From: an uncultured Cytophagaceae bacterium
Lineage (GTDB): Bacteria; Bacteroidota; Bacteroidia; Cytophagales; Microscillaceae
Length of the DNA: 8,805 nt
Assembly (NCBI GenBank): GCA_937899305.1
Contig: CALDJV010000320.1
Span: 1 to 8,805 of the forward strand
Direction of reading: 5' to 3'
Shown here: one piece after another, positions 1 through 7,280 of the stretch
Layout of the letters: every line of letters begins with the position of its first letter
How positions within the stretch are numbered: the stretch's first letter is position 1
Program-made: the position numbers and the translations under genes
The notes under the pieces: generated by a model
Told to the model about the DNA's origin: nothing
Database searches by the model: none
Seen by the model: only the letters and a program-made list of their open reading frames with translations

Positions 1-479
1 GCTATTGGAGCTATTAACAGTTTTATAAAATAGAAGGGGGCGAACATGTTGTTGTTATTTAAACTATTTTAATCAGCTTGCTTTGTACGAGATTGCAAAA
101 AAAAATGATGCAAAAAAACAACATTATATTACGACTTTCATAAAATATTTTTTATGATTGTTAATATTTTAGTGACTATAAAAAGAGATTCTTCTTCAGT
201 TGCCTGAGTGAAGTACAACAAAAAAAAATATTTACAGGACTTGTCTCTGCTATTTAGTAGTCATATATTGAAAGCAGAGATGGTTTTGGATACTGAAAAT
301 TACAAGTAAATTTATATTGAGAGGAAAAAAAGTAAAAGTTTATACTCAGAATTCAACAAATTACTGATCATAACTGAGCATTCCTTCAAGTAGCTGGTTA
401 TTGATGCAATTAAGTATTTAAAACATTTTTTAAGCAATCAGACTGATAAGCTGATAAATTTACTTTCCAAAATTTTCAC
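1..479. other. AT-rich noncoding region upstream of the oxoprolinase gene
   Basis: No open frame of convincing length or composition runs through this stretch. It has many A and T runs and stops in all frames. It holds a small AT hairpin (138-157, TCATAAAA/TTTTATGA around a TATT loop) and an 8-bp inverted repeat (244-251 with 273-280). Two weak Bacteroidota-type promoter candidates for the next gene are visible: CTTG at 240-243, 20 nt, then TATATTGA at 264-271; and TTTG at 285-288, 18 nt, then TAAATTTA at 307-314. Neither fully matches the TTTG/TAnnTTTG consensus, so the start of transcription is unresolved. An upstream gene could end within the first 40 bases, but this cannot be told from so little sequence. 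Confidence 0.6.
244..280. repeat. 8-bp inverted repeat around a weak -7 element
   Basis: TCTCTGCT at 244-251 is perfectly complemented by AGCAGAGA at 273-280, with 21 nt between. The interval contains TATATTGA (264-271), a partial match to the Bacteroidota -7 box. It could be an operator or a leader hairpin for the oxoprolinase gene, but 8 bp may also arise by chance. Confidence 0.3.
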
Positions 480-3400
480 ATGGAGATGAACAATGTTACT
501 TATTACTTCTCGATAGATACAGGCGGTACTTTTACCGATTGTATTGCACGCGATTCTGATGGTAATGAATACCGTCGGAAAGTACTGAGTAATAGCACAT
601 TGAGAGGAAATATAATCAAGAAAATTGATTCTAAAACTTATAAAATAAGAGAAACCTGGAATCTTCAAAAAGACATTGTCCAGGGTTATGAGTTTCGACT
701 ACTCCAACATACTCATGAGCCTATCTTTGTTGAGCGATTTGACTTCAATAAAGAATTAATGGTGCTTTCTCAACCCCTGGATATAGAAATTACCAACCGA
801 AGTTTTGAAATTACAGCCAACGAAGAAGCGCCCATTTTGGCGGTTCGTTTAATCACTCAAACCGCATTGAGTGAGTCACTTCCCACCATTCATATGAAGT
901 TGGGCTCCACCAAAGGAACCAACGCATTGCTAGAAAACAAAGGCGCAAAAATTGTATTCTTCGTTACTAAAGGTTTCAAAGATTTATTGAAAATTGGGAC
1001 GCAGCAGCGCCCTGATATCTTTGCAATGAATGTAGAGAAGCCCGAGCCTCTACATTATAAAGTAGTAGAAATAGAAGAGCGTTTGGATGCCCATGGGCAG
1101 GTCTTGCGGCCGTTGGTGTTACCCGACCCTAAAATATTAGAAGCCCTCAAGGCCGAAGGCATTCATACTGCCGCAATAGCCTTGATGAATTCTTATCAGA
1201 ATCCGGCCCACGAACAGGAGATTCGACACTTTTTGATCCAAAACGGTTTTACCGATGTCTCTGTTTCTACCGAGTTGTCTTCGCTTATTAAGTTCTTACC
1301 CCGAGCCGAAACGACCGTAGTGAACGCTTACCTATCGCCCGTGATCAACAATTATTTGGGTAACATTACTTCTACTTTGCAAATTGACCAACCTGACGCC
1401 AATTCCGCAAATACTACTGAAGAAGGATCTTTTCTCAAAGTAGTGACCAGTGCCGGAAGCTTGGTACAAGCCCATAACTTTCAACCCAAAGATAGTTTAT
1501 TGAGTGGTCCCGCCGGTGGCGTAGTAGGCGCCTCGGCCATTGGCAAACAATCTGGGCATCACCGTCTGATTACTTTCGATATGGGAGGAACCAGTACCGA
1601 CGTGGCCCGATACGACAACGAATTTGATTATAGGTTTGATCTCAAAATCGGAGATGCTTACATATTTAGCCCAGCACTAGCCATAGAATCAGTAGCCGCA
1701 GGTGGTGGATCGTTGTGTTATTTCGATGGTTTTAAGTTATGTGTAGGTCCCGAGAGTGCGGGCGCTTTTCCTGGTCCGGCTTGTTATGGAGCAGGTGGAA
1801 AGCTCACCATAACCGATGTACACTTGCTTTTGGGGCGTTTGGATGCTCGCCAGTTTGGTATCCCCGTTTTCCAGGAGGAAGCAGAAAAGCAATTGAATGT
1901 ACTGATTGAAGAAATAGAAGGACAGACCAAAGAAAGCCGCAACGATGAGGATATTTTAACGGGGTTCTTACGGATCGCGAATGAGATTATGGCAGGAGCC
2001 ATCAAAAAAATATCAGTGGCCAAGGGGTATGATCCAAGCGAATATAGTTTGGTGGCTTTTGGCGGAGCAGGAGGGTTGCATGTTTGTGGCATTGCCGATT
2101 TGTTGAATATCAATACGATTTTGGTTCCCCAAGATGCGGGCTTGCTAAGTGCCTATGGCATAGGAGCTGCGCTTCTGGAAAGGTTTGCTGAAAATCAGCT
2201 CCTGAAACCAGTAAAGAATTACTTTGGTGACGGAGAAGGGGTGTTACAACAATTGTTTGACAACTTGGCCCAAGAAGCCATTGCTGAGGTCAAAAACGAA
2301 GGCATTCCTCAAGAAAACATCGAAGTTCGTCAGCGTTTGGCTTATCTAAGGTTTAAAGGTCAGGACACCAGCCTGGATATTCCATTGCCCAATGAACAAA
2401 TTGATCTAGAAGAAGTAGTAGAGCAATTTCGCCAAAAATATGAAGGCATTTATGGCCACTGGGTACAAAACCGAGAAATAGAGATTGAGTCTATTCGGGT
2501 GATTGCTTCGGTAAAAGCAAGTGCTGATAAAGAAGCATCAGAAGAGGCCATACCTTACACACCTACTCCTTCTCATTTTATTAAATCGTATGTAGAAGAA
2601 AAATGGCGAAAGAGTCCGGTGTATATCCGCGAAAATCTCAAGCCAGGAGCCAAGATAGATGGTTTTGCCCTGGTACTAGACCGGCACAGTACCACCGTGG
2701 TAGAAGAAGATTGGCAGTTTACGATTGATGCCCATGGCACTGGATTGATCACCAAGAAGAAGAAAGAAAACCGACCGGGAGGTTACTTCCGTATGTCGGA
2801 GTACATGAGCGAAGAAATTGAGTTAGAGTTATTCACCAATCGTTTTATGTCCATTGCCGAAAATATGGGTGCCATGTTGCAGCGCACTTCGCTTTCGGTA
2901 AATGTAAAAGAGCGCCTCGATTTTTCTTGTGCTTTGTTGGATGCCAAAGGTGAATTGGTAGCCAACGCACCTCACATTCCGGTCCACTTGGGTAGTTTAG
3001 GAGTTTGTGTTAGAAGCGTGCTCGACTCAGGTGTAATTCTACAAGACGGAGATACCATCATTACCAACCATCCCAAGTATGGAGGATCTCACTTACCTGA
3101 TGTAACGTTGATTACTCCGGTTTATTCAGAGTATCGTCGCTTGATTGGCTATGTGGTCAACCGGGCTCATCACTCTGAAATTGGTGGAATAAGACCAGCC
3201 TCGATGCCTCCCGATGCGAAAAACCTATCAGAAGAAGGTGTCATCATCGATCCCTTTTATTTGGTAAAAGGAGGAAAAGTAAATTGGAAAAGCATTCGCG
3301 AAATATTAGAAAACGCGCCTTATCCGACTCGTTCTATTGAAGAAAACCTGGCTGATTTAAATGCCGCATTGGCCGCCAATCGCAGTGGTGAAAAAGCCCT

Positions 3401-4367
3401 CAAAAAACTGGTAAAGAGTCATGGGTTTGACAAAGTTCAGTTGTATATGAATATGCTCAAGCTCAATGCTTTCAATAATATGGGTGAAACCCTCAACAAA
3501 ATTCCGAATGGTACCTATACTGCCGAAGAATTCTTGGATGATGGCACACCGTTGAAAGTGAGTGTACAGGTAAAGAATTCCAGTTGTACCATTGATTTTA
3601 CTGGATCGGGTGGGGTACATTCTGGTAACCTGAATGCAAACCCAGCCATTGTAAATAGTGTGGTCATTTATGTATTGCGTTTGTTGCTGGATAAAAATAT
3701 GCCTTTGAATGATGGTATTTTGACGCCTATTCGGATCAATATCCCAAAAGGAACCATTCTAAACCCTGATTTTCCTGATGATACTACGCAATGCCCAGCG
3801 GTAGTGGGAGGAAACGTAGAAACAAGTCAACGACTCACTGATACCTTACTCAAGGCATTTGGAGTGATGGCCTGCAGTCAAGGAACGATGAATAATGTGT
3901 TGTTTGGCAACGATAATTTTGGCTATTACGAAACCATATGTGGTGGTTGTGGAGCAGGAGAAACTTTTCACGGAACTTCGGCAGTGCATCATCACATGAC
4001 CAATACCCGAATTACCGACCCTGAAATATTTGAACATCGTTATCCGGTTCGCTTAGACCGCTTCGAAATTCGGCAAAATTCGGGAGGGAAGGGAAAATTC
4101 AACGGTGGAGATGGCATCATCCGAGAAATTACCTTCTTAGAACCAGTGTCATTGTCGGTATTGACTCAACATCGTAAAGAATTGCCTTATGGTTTGAAAG
4201 GGGGAAGCCCAGGACAAACTGGAGAACAGTACTTGTTGCGAGGAGAAAACACCAATGATTGTGAAAAAATTCCTCTCAAAGGAATTGATGGAATGACGGT
4301 GGATGCTGGGGATAAATTGGTGATTAAAACGCCTGGAGGTGGAGGCTTTGGTGAGCCAGAAGCATAG
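480..4367 (+). CDS. Fused HyuA-HyuB ATP-dependent 5-oxoprolinase/hydantoinase-type protein
   Basis: This 1295-residue protein joins both halves of the oxoprolinase family in the order of eukaryotic 5-oxoprolinase, which is of nearly the same length. The family uses ATP to open cyclic amides; the classic reaction turns 5-oxo-L-proline into glutamate in the cytoplasm. The HyuA half has the two phosphate-binding loops of the ASKHA fold, DTGGTFTD (13-20) and DMGGTSTD (367-374), plus SGPAGG (342-347), AAGGGS near 406-411, GPACYG (432-437) and FGGAGGLH (527-534). A HyuA C-terminal beta segment lies near 720-755. The HyuB half starts near 783 and shows NRAHHSEIGG (894-903), a GGNVETSQR segment, and a well conserved C-terminal SGGxGKFxGGDGIIRE region. 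About 75 extra residues lie between the first loop and LGSTKGTNALLE (141-152); I recall a similar insert in other bacterial fused members. There is no signal peptide or partner gene. The first ATG (480) is used; ATG at 486 is equally possible. Family certain; substrate (oxoproline, hydantoin or another lactam) not determinable. Confidence 0.93.
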   Translation: MEMNNVTYYFSIDTGGTFTDCIARDSDGNEYRRKVLSNSTLRGNIIKKIDSKTYKIRETWNLQKDIVQGYEFRLLQHTHEPIFVERFDFNKELMVLSQPLDIEITNRSFEITANEEAPILAVRLITQTALSESLPTIHMKLGSTKGTNALLENKGAKIVFFVTKGFKDLLKIGTQQRPDIFAMNVEKPEPLHYKVVEIEERLDAHGQVLRPLVLPDPKILEALKAEGIHTAAIALMNSYQNPAHEQEIRHFLIQNGFTDVSVSTELSSLIKFLPRAETTVVNAYLSPVINNYLGNITSTLQIDQPDANSANTTEEGSFLKVVTSAGSLVQAHNFQPKDSLLSGPAGGVVGASAIGKQSGHHRLITFDMGGTSTDVARYDNEFDYRFDLKIGDAYIFSPALAIESVAAGGGSLCYFDGFKLCVGPESAGAFPGPACYGAGGKLTITDVHLLLGRLDARQFGIPVFQEEAEKQLNVLIEEIEGQTKESRNDEDILTGFLRIANEIMAGAIKKISVAKGYDPSEYSLVAFGGAGGLHVCGIADLLNINTILVPQDAGLLSAYGIGAALLERFAENQLLKPVKNYFGDGEGVLQQLFDNLAQEAIAEVKNEGIPQENIEVRQRLAYLRFKGQDTSLDIPLPNEQIDLEEVVEQFRQKYEGIYGHWVQNREIEIESIRVIASVKASADKEASEEAIPYTPTPSHFIKSYVEEKWRKSPVYIRENLKPGAKIDGFALVLDRHSTTVVEEDWQFTIDAHGTGLITKKKKENRPGGYFRMSEYMSEEIELELFTNRFMSIAENMGAMLQRTSLSVNVKERLDFSCALLDAKGELVANAPHIPVHLGSLGVCVRSVLDSGVILQDGDTIITNHPKYGGSHLPDVTLITPVYSEYRRLIGYVVNRAHHSEIGGIRPASMPPDAKNLSEEGVIIDPFYLVKGGKVNWKSIREILENAPYPTRSIEENLADLNAALAANRSGEKALKKLVKSHGFDKVQLYMNMLKLNAFNNMGETLNKIPNGTYTAEEFLDDGTPLKVSVQVKNSSCTIDFTGSGGVHSGNLNANPAIVNSVVIYVLRLLLDKNMPLNDGILTPIRINIPKGTILNPDFPDDTTQCPAVVGGNVETSQRLTDTLLKAFGVMACSQGTMNNVLFGNDNFGYYETICGGCGAGETFHGTSAVHHHMTNTRITDPEIFEHRYPVRLDRFEIRQNSGGKGKFNGGDGIIREITFLEPVSLSVLTQHRKELPYGLKGGSPGQTGEQYLLRGENTNDCEKIPLKGIDGMTVDAGDKLVIKTPGGGGFGEPEA

Positions 4368-4390
4368 AACAGCAATAAAAGTTTTGATAC

Positions 4391-4417
4391 AGAGAGAGCA
4401 AATAGCTCTCTTTTTTT
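4391..4417 (+). terminator. Rho-independent terminator after the oxoprolinase gene
   Basis: AGAGAGC (4393-4399) pairs with GCTCTCT (4405-4411) across a 5-nt AAATA loop, and a run of seven T follows directly (4411-4417). It begins 24 nt after the stop codon. It separates this gene from the esterase gene downstream, so the two are probably not co-transcribed. Confidence 0.82.
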
Positions 4418-4482
4418 GCTTCAGACAGGCAATATTTTCTATTATTAATCATTACATTGAAGAGATTTAACTTATAAACTCT

Positions 4483-5616
4483 ATGAGACTGTATACCTGT
4501 AGGATTTTTTTTGTAATCGTATTGTTTAGCTCATTAGGTATTGTTTTTCAGGGCTTTTCCCAAAATGTGAAATTCATTGCTGCAAATGTGTCTTATTTCG
4601 ATTATTCGGGTCGGATAAACCAGGTCAACCCCAAAATGCCTGAGTTTTATTGGCCGGGCACTTCAGTAGAGATGCGGTTTAGAGGAAGTAGTTTCTTGAA
4701 TGTGTTGATGGAAGATGAAAAAGGCAAAAACTACTTTAATGTTATTTTAAATGGCAATACGCTGAAGCCAGTAGTGTTGCATTGTCATAAAGGAAAAGGC
4801 AAATACCAAGTATTGAAAGGCCTCAATCCAGGCCAAACATACCGGGTAATTATTTTTAAGCGTACTGAAACCGACGAAGGATATACCAAGTTTGCTGGGG
4901 TTGAGTTGAGCCCAAATGCCCAGTTAATGCTCATTAAGCGTAAAAAACGGAGAAAAATAGAGTTTTATGGTAATTCTATTACTGCGGGAATGGGCAATGA
5001 AGATCTCAGTGGAAGAAAAAATACCAACCCCGCTTACAAAAATAATTACCTATCTTATTCGGCCATTACTGCGCGGGAATTGGGTATGGAGTACCGTTGT
5101 ATTGCCAAAAGTGGCATAGGAGTAATGGTAAGCTGGTATGATATGATTATGCCCGAAATGTATGATCGTTTGAACCCCGAGAAAGCCGATAGCCGATATG
5201 ATTTTACTGACTGGACACCTGATATTGTGGTGGTCAATCTTTTTCAGAACGATAGCTGGTTGGTGAATATGCCAGGTAATCCTAATTATAAAAAACGCTT
5301 TGCCAAGGGCAAGCCCCAGCCTCGCCAGATTGTTCAGGCCTATGTCAATTTCATTCGTAGTTTACGAAAAGTATATCCTGAGACCCACATTGTGTGTGCT
5401 TTGGGCGCTATGAATGCAGTGCAATATGGCAAACCTTGGAAAGGTTACATTACCCAGGCTGTGAACCAAATGAAACAACGTGATGGGGATCAAAAACTGC
5501 ACACCGTATTTTTTGCTTATAACAATCGCCGTTTGGGTCATCCAGTGGTAGCCGATCATCGAAAAATGGCCAAACAATTGAAGAAATATATTCAGGAAAA
5601 AATTTTAAAACGCTAG
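4483..5616 (+). CDS. Exported SGNH-fold esterase, CE2 acetylesterase-like
   Basis: The 377-residue product begins with a signal peptide: positively charged start, hydrophobic stretch at about 8-23, likely cleavage near FSQ (25-27). Residues 28-150 form a beta-rich N-terminal domain of the sort found in CE2 carbohydrate esterases, and 155-377 is the SGNH hydrolase domain. GNSIT (163-167) is block I, with S165 the expected nucleophile. SGIG (210-213) supplies the block II glycine, QND (255-257) supplies the block III Asn, and GHP with H353 is block V. The residue three before H353 is Arg rather than Asp, so a Ser-His dyad is likely, as known for some CE2 enzymes. The usual block III glycine is also absent (NLFQND). 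CE2 members remove acetyl groups from sugars; the substrate here is unknown. I recall close relatives in Bacteroidota being mislabelled as electron transporters. The ATG at 4483 gives a complete signal peptide; no Shine-Dalgarno is seen. The gene is flanked by terminators on both sides, so it is likely monocistronic. Confidence 0.85.
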   Translation: MRLYTCRIFFVIVLFSSLGIVFQGFSQNVKFIAANVSYFDYSGRINQVNPKMPEFYWPGTSVEMRFRGSSFLNVLMEDEKGKNYFNVILNGNTLKPVVLHCHKGKGKYQVLKGLNPGQTYRVIIFKRTETDEGYTKFAGVELSPNAQLMLIKRKKRRKIEFYGNSITAGMGNEDLSGRKNTNPAYKNNYLSYSAITARELGMEYRCIAKSGIGVMVSWYDMIMPEMYDRLNPEKADSRYDFTDWTPDIVVVNLFQNDSWLVNMPGNPNYKKRFAKGKPQPRQIVQAYVNFIRSLRKVYPETHIVCALGAMNAVQYGKPWKGYITQAVNQMKQRDGDQKLHTVFFAYNNRRLGHPVVADHRKMAKQLKKYIQEKILKR

Positions 5617-5617
5617 A

Positions 5618-5647
5618 GGGATTCACCAGAATGAATCCCCCTTTTTT
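5618..5647 (+). terminator. Strong rho-independent terminator after the esterase gene
   Basis: GGGATTCA (5618-5625) pairs perfectly with TGAATCCC (5632-5639) over a 6-nt loop, followed by CC and six T (5642-5647). It starts one base after the stop codon and would stop transcription before the convergent repressor gene. Confidence 0.88.
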
Positions 5648-5706
5648 GTGAACATGGTTATATGGTTTTGTATAGTACAAGTTTAATAAAACCAGCCAGT
5701 GCCTAC

Positions 5707-5734
5707 AAAAGCTAGTTGGTAAATTATACCAACT
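5707..5734 (-). terminator. Probable terminator of the hydrolase-repressor operon
   Basis: AGTTGGTA (5714-5721) and TACCAACT (5727-5734) form an 8-bp stem with a 5-nt loop, 43 nt beyond the repressor stop codon. Read on the minus strand, a short TTTT run (5710-5707) follows after a 3-nt gap. The T tract is short, so termination may be weak. Confidence 0.5.
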
Positions 5735-5776
5735 GCCTCTGTATGGCTACCAAATTTCAAGAAGCAATGAGTAATC

Positions 5777-6349
5777 CTAACCTTTGGGTAACAATAATTG
5801 AATAAGCATTGCCAGTCCTTGTTTCAAGTGGATGGTATTTCTATAAACCCGGCTCATGAGCAGGTTGCCTTCTATGAGGTTGAGTGCCAATGAAGCGTGT
5901 GCTCTTGCGTTATTTTCTGCCCAACCCTTTTTCATCAAGAAAGCTTCAATCAATGTTTGCCAATTGGTATATACTTGTTGACAGGCTACTTGTATTTCAC
6001 TATCCAAAGAAGCACTTTCGGCTGCTACAGTGGCGATTGGGCAGGCCTTTTTAAAGTCAGACTGCTCTAGTTGATCCACGAAAAAATTAAATACAGCAGT
6101 CAACGCCTTTTCCAAAGAATCATCCTGATGAAGCATCATTTGTAAAGCTTCTTCTACCTGTTTGCCCGCTAGAGAGAGGGCTTCTACCATCAATTGATTT
6201 TTACCTTGAGGAAAGTAGTAGTAGAGAGACCCCTTGGGGGCATTGCTTCTGCCAAGTACCTCGCTCAATCCGGTACCAAAAAAACCTTTTTCCCCCATCA
6301 GTTCAATGGTTGCTTGTAGCAGGGCCTGTTTTGCTTGTTGTTTTGCCAT
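5777..6349 (-). CDS. TetR-family repressor, YxaF/LmrA-like
   Basis: This 190-residue protein has the usual TetR length. Residues 6-53 form the three-helix DNA-binding domain, ending in the signature APKGSLYYYFPQGKNQL (37-53). The FPxGK variant and the ACPIATVAAE segment (102-111) are typical of the YxaF/LmrA branch as I know it; members of that branch repress nearby genes until a small molecule binds. Residues 55-190 are the helical ligand and dimerisation domain, and no ligand can be inferred. It is the second gene of an operon, starting 5 nt after the stop of the hydrolase gene, so translation is probably coupled. It very likely controls its own operon through the tandem repeats at 7033-7087. 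The ATG at 6349 gives a full N-terminal helix, and no upstream start competes. Confidence 0.9.
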   Translation of the reverse strand: MAKQQAKQALLQATIELMGEKGFFGTGLSEVLGRSNAPKGSLYYYFPQGKNQLMVEALSLAGKQVEEALQMMLHQDDSLEKALTAVFNFFVDQLEQSDFKKACPIATVAAESASLDSEIQVACQQVYTNWQTLIEAFLMKKGWAENNARAHASLALNLIEGNLLMSRVYRNTIHLKQGLAMLIQLLLPKG

Positions 6350-6354
6350 TGGCT

Positions 6355-7020
6355 TTACGATATTTTATCGGCTAATTTATACAATTTATCCAGGTTGGTC
6401 AAAGGGGCTCCGTGGCCAAATGCAATGAGACGAGGCTTGAGTTCGGTTATTTTTAAGATGGACTTGCGATTGAGGTCAGGTCGGGGAGTGAATACTTTAG
6501 GAGGCTCCGCCAAATGAGCCAGGGTAGTGGCATAATTCATATTACGCAATACATCTCCCAAGATCAATACTCGATCTTTTTCTCGCCAATAGGCCACATG
6601 ACCCGGCGAATGTCCTGGTACTTCCAATACCGTAAAGCCTGCCACCTCATCTCCTTCTTTGAGTTGTTTATCTACAGGATAATCTGGGCCTCGGAAACGC
6701 TTGTCTACAAAGTTACTGATCCGGTTTTTGGGAATCAATGCGTCATAATTACCTGTCTCCATGGCGTGAGCGTCGGCACCACCTACCCATAACGGAACCT
6801 TATAAGCTTCACAAACTTGCTTGCTGGAACCTTGATGGTCAGGATGGGCATGGGTAAGCGCATGGGCAGCAATGCGTTTATTTTTTAGTGCCTTGACAAT
6901 TTTTGAAAAAGATTGCCGTGATCCGGCATCAATCAATACATCTTTGAGCAGGTAAGCATTGATGGATTGGCGGGGCATCAAACTAATTTGGTAAACCTCA
7001 GGGGCGATTTCTCTTATCAT
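6355..7020 (-). CDS. Metallo-beta-lactamase-fold hydrolase
   Basis: This 221-residue cytoplasmic protein has no signal peptide and carries the full metal-binding set of the fold: THAHPDH with H57, H59, D61 and H62, then GHSPGH with H137, D156 in LGDV, and H203 in FGHG. This predicts a two-metal site, usually zinc, as in glyoxalase II-like and lactonase-like hydrolases. The compact size and the absence of extra domains leave the substrate open: a thioester, lactone or similar compound is possible. It is the first gene of a two-gene operon with the TetR repressor and lies directly behind a promoter carrying two operator-like repeats, so it is probably induced by whatever the repressor senses. 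A role in removing that compound would fit, but this is inference. The ATG at 7020 is well placed for the promoter, leaving a leader of about 30 nt. Confidence 0.9.
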   Translation of the reverse strand: MIREIAPEVYQISLMPRQSINAYLLKDVLIDAGSRQSFSKIVKALKNKRIAAHALTHAHPDHQGSSKQVCEAYKVPLWVGGADAHAMETGNYDALIPKNRISNFVDKRFRGPDYPVDKQLKEGDEVAGFTVLEVPGHSPGHVAYWREKDRVLILGDVLRNMNYATTLAHLAEPPKVFTPRPDLNRKSILKITELKPRLIAFGHGAPLTNLDKLYKLADKIS

Positions 7021-7032
7021 AATGAATGGTTT

Positions 7033-7056
7033 TATATAGACCGATTGTTATAATTT
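7033..7056. promoter_or_regulatory. Putative TetR operator, proximal copy
   Basis: This copy contains TATAGACCGATTGTTATA and matches the distal copy at 7064-7087 in 22 of 24 positions. The core is a degenerate palindrome (5 of 8 central pairs complementary), which suits a dimeric repressor. It overlaps the predicted transcription start of the hydrolase-repressor operon. Assignment to the TetR protein is inferred from position. Confidence 0.62.
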
Positions 7057-7059
7057 ATT

Positions 7060-7091
7060 CAAATATATAGACCAATCGTTATAATTTCAAA
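7060..7091 (-). promoter_or_regulatory. Bacteroidota-type promoter of the hydrolase-repressor operon
   Basis: Read on the minus strand, TTTG (7091-7088) is followed by 20 nt and then TATATTTG (7067-7060). This is a full match to the Bacteroidota sigma pattern TTTG, 19-21 nt, TAnnTTTG. Transcription would start near 7054, giving a leader of roughly 34 nt before the ATG at 7020. The spacer is almost wholly filled by the distal operator-like repeat. Confidence 0.72.
7064..7087. promoter_or_regulatory. Putative TetR operator, distal copy
   Basis: This copy contains TATAGACCAATCGTTATA. It differs from the proximal copy at only two bases, and its core CAATCG is the reverse complement of CGATTG in the other copy. 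It sits between the -33 and -7 boxes, where a bound repressor would exclude RNA polymerase. The 31-bp spacing puts both sites on about the same face of the helix. Confidence 0.65.
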
Positions 7092-7220
7092 AAAAACATT
7101 ATTTTTCAGAACCTGCTGGTGATCACAAATAAAAGAAAGCCCTGAGGAGTATGTTTTGTTAAAAAATAGTTAGGAAGCCGACTGTCCACCTACTAATAGA
7201 TTCTAAATTTTGCAAAACGC

Positions 7221-7252
7221 CTTGATCTACGTAATTTGCTTTGGTATATTTT
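7221..7252 (+). promoter_or_regulatory. Candidate promoter of the amidohydrolase gene
   Basis: CTTG (7221-7224), 20 nt, then TATATTTT (7245-7252) resembles the Bacteroidota promoter with one mismatch in each box. The start of transcription would be near 7258, about 23 nt before the ATG. A second overlapping candidate, TTTG (7209-7212), 19 nt, TAATTTGC (7232), lacks one base of the -7 box. Confidence 0.4.
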
Positions 7253-7280
7253 AAAAGATGTTTTACACAATTAATGTTAT

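Noticed and set aside
1..33. A short open stretch ending in TAG at 31-33 that could be the tail of an upstream gene (AIGAINSFIK)
   Set aside because: Only ten codons are visible, another frame also reads without a stop until 27, and nothing distinguishes a real C-terminus.
138..157. AT hairpin TCATAAAA/TTTTATGA as terminator of an upstream gene
   Set aside because: The stem is nearly all A-T, has no T tract after it, and lies 100 bases from any possible upstream gene end; chance is likely in such AT-rich DNA.
1..479. Riboswitch, tRNA or CRISPR in the long 5' gap
   Set aside because: No conserved riboswitch core, cloverleaf or spaced direct repeats could be recognised.
1784..2113. Minus-strand open frame of 109 codons inside the oxoprolinase gene
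   Set aside because: It lies wholly over highly conserved HyuA sequence and shows no recognisable domain; it is a shadow of the real gene, as are the other antisense frames at 2573-2755, 2783-2965, 3357-3620, 3846-4037 and 4187-4375.
6234..6792. Three plus-strand frames opposite the TetR and hydrolase genes
   Set aside because: They are antisense to conserved TetR and metallo-hydrolase motifs and have low-complexity products without domains.
7208..7217. Palindrome TTTTGCAAAA upstream of the amidohydrolase
   Set aside because: Ten AT-rich bases are too few to claim a binding site; it is mentioned only as part of an alternative -33 region.
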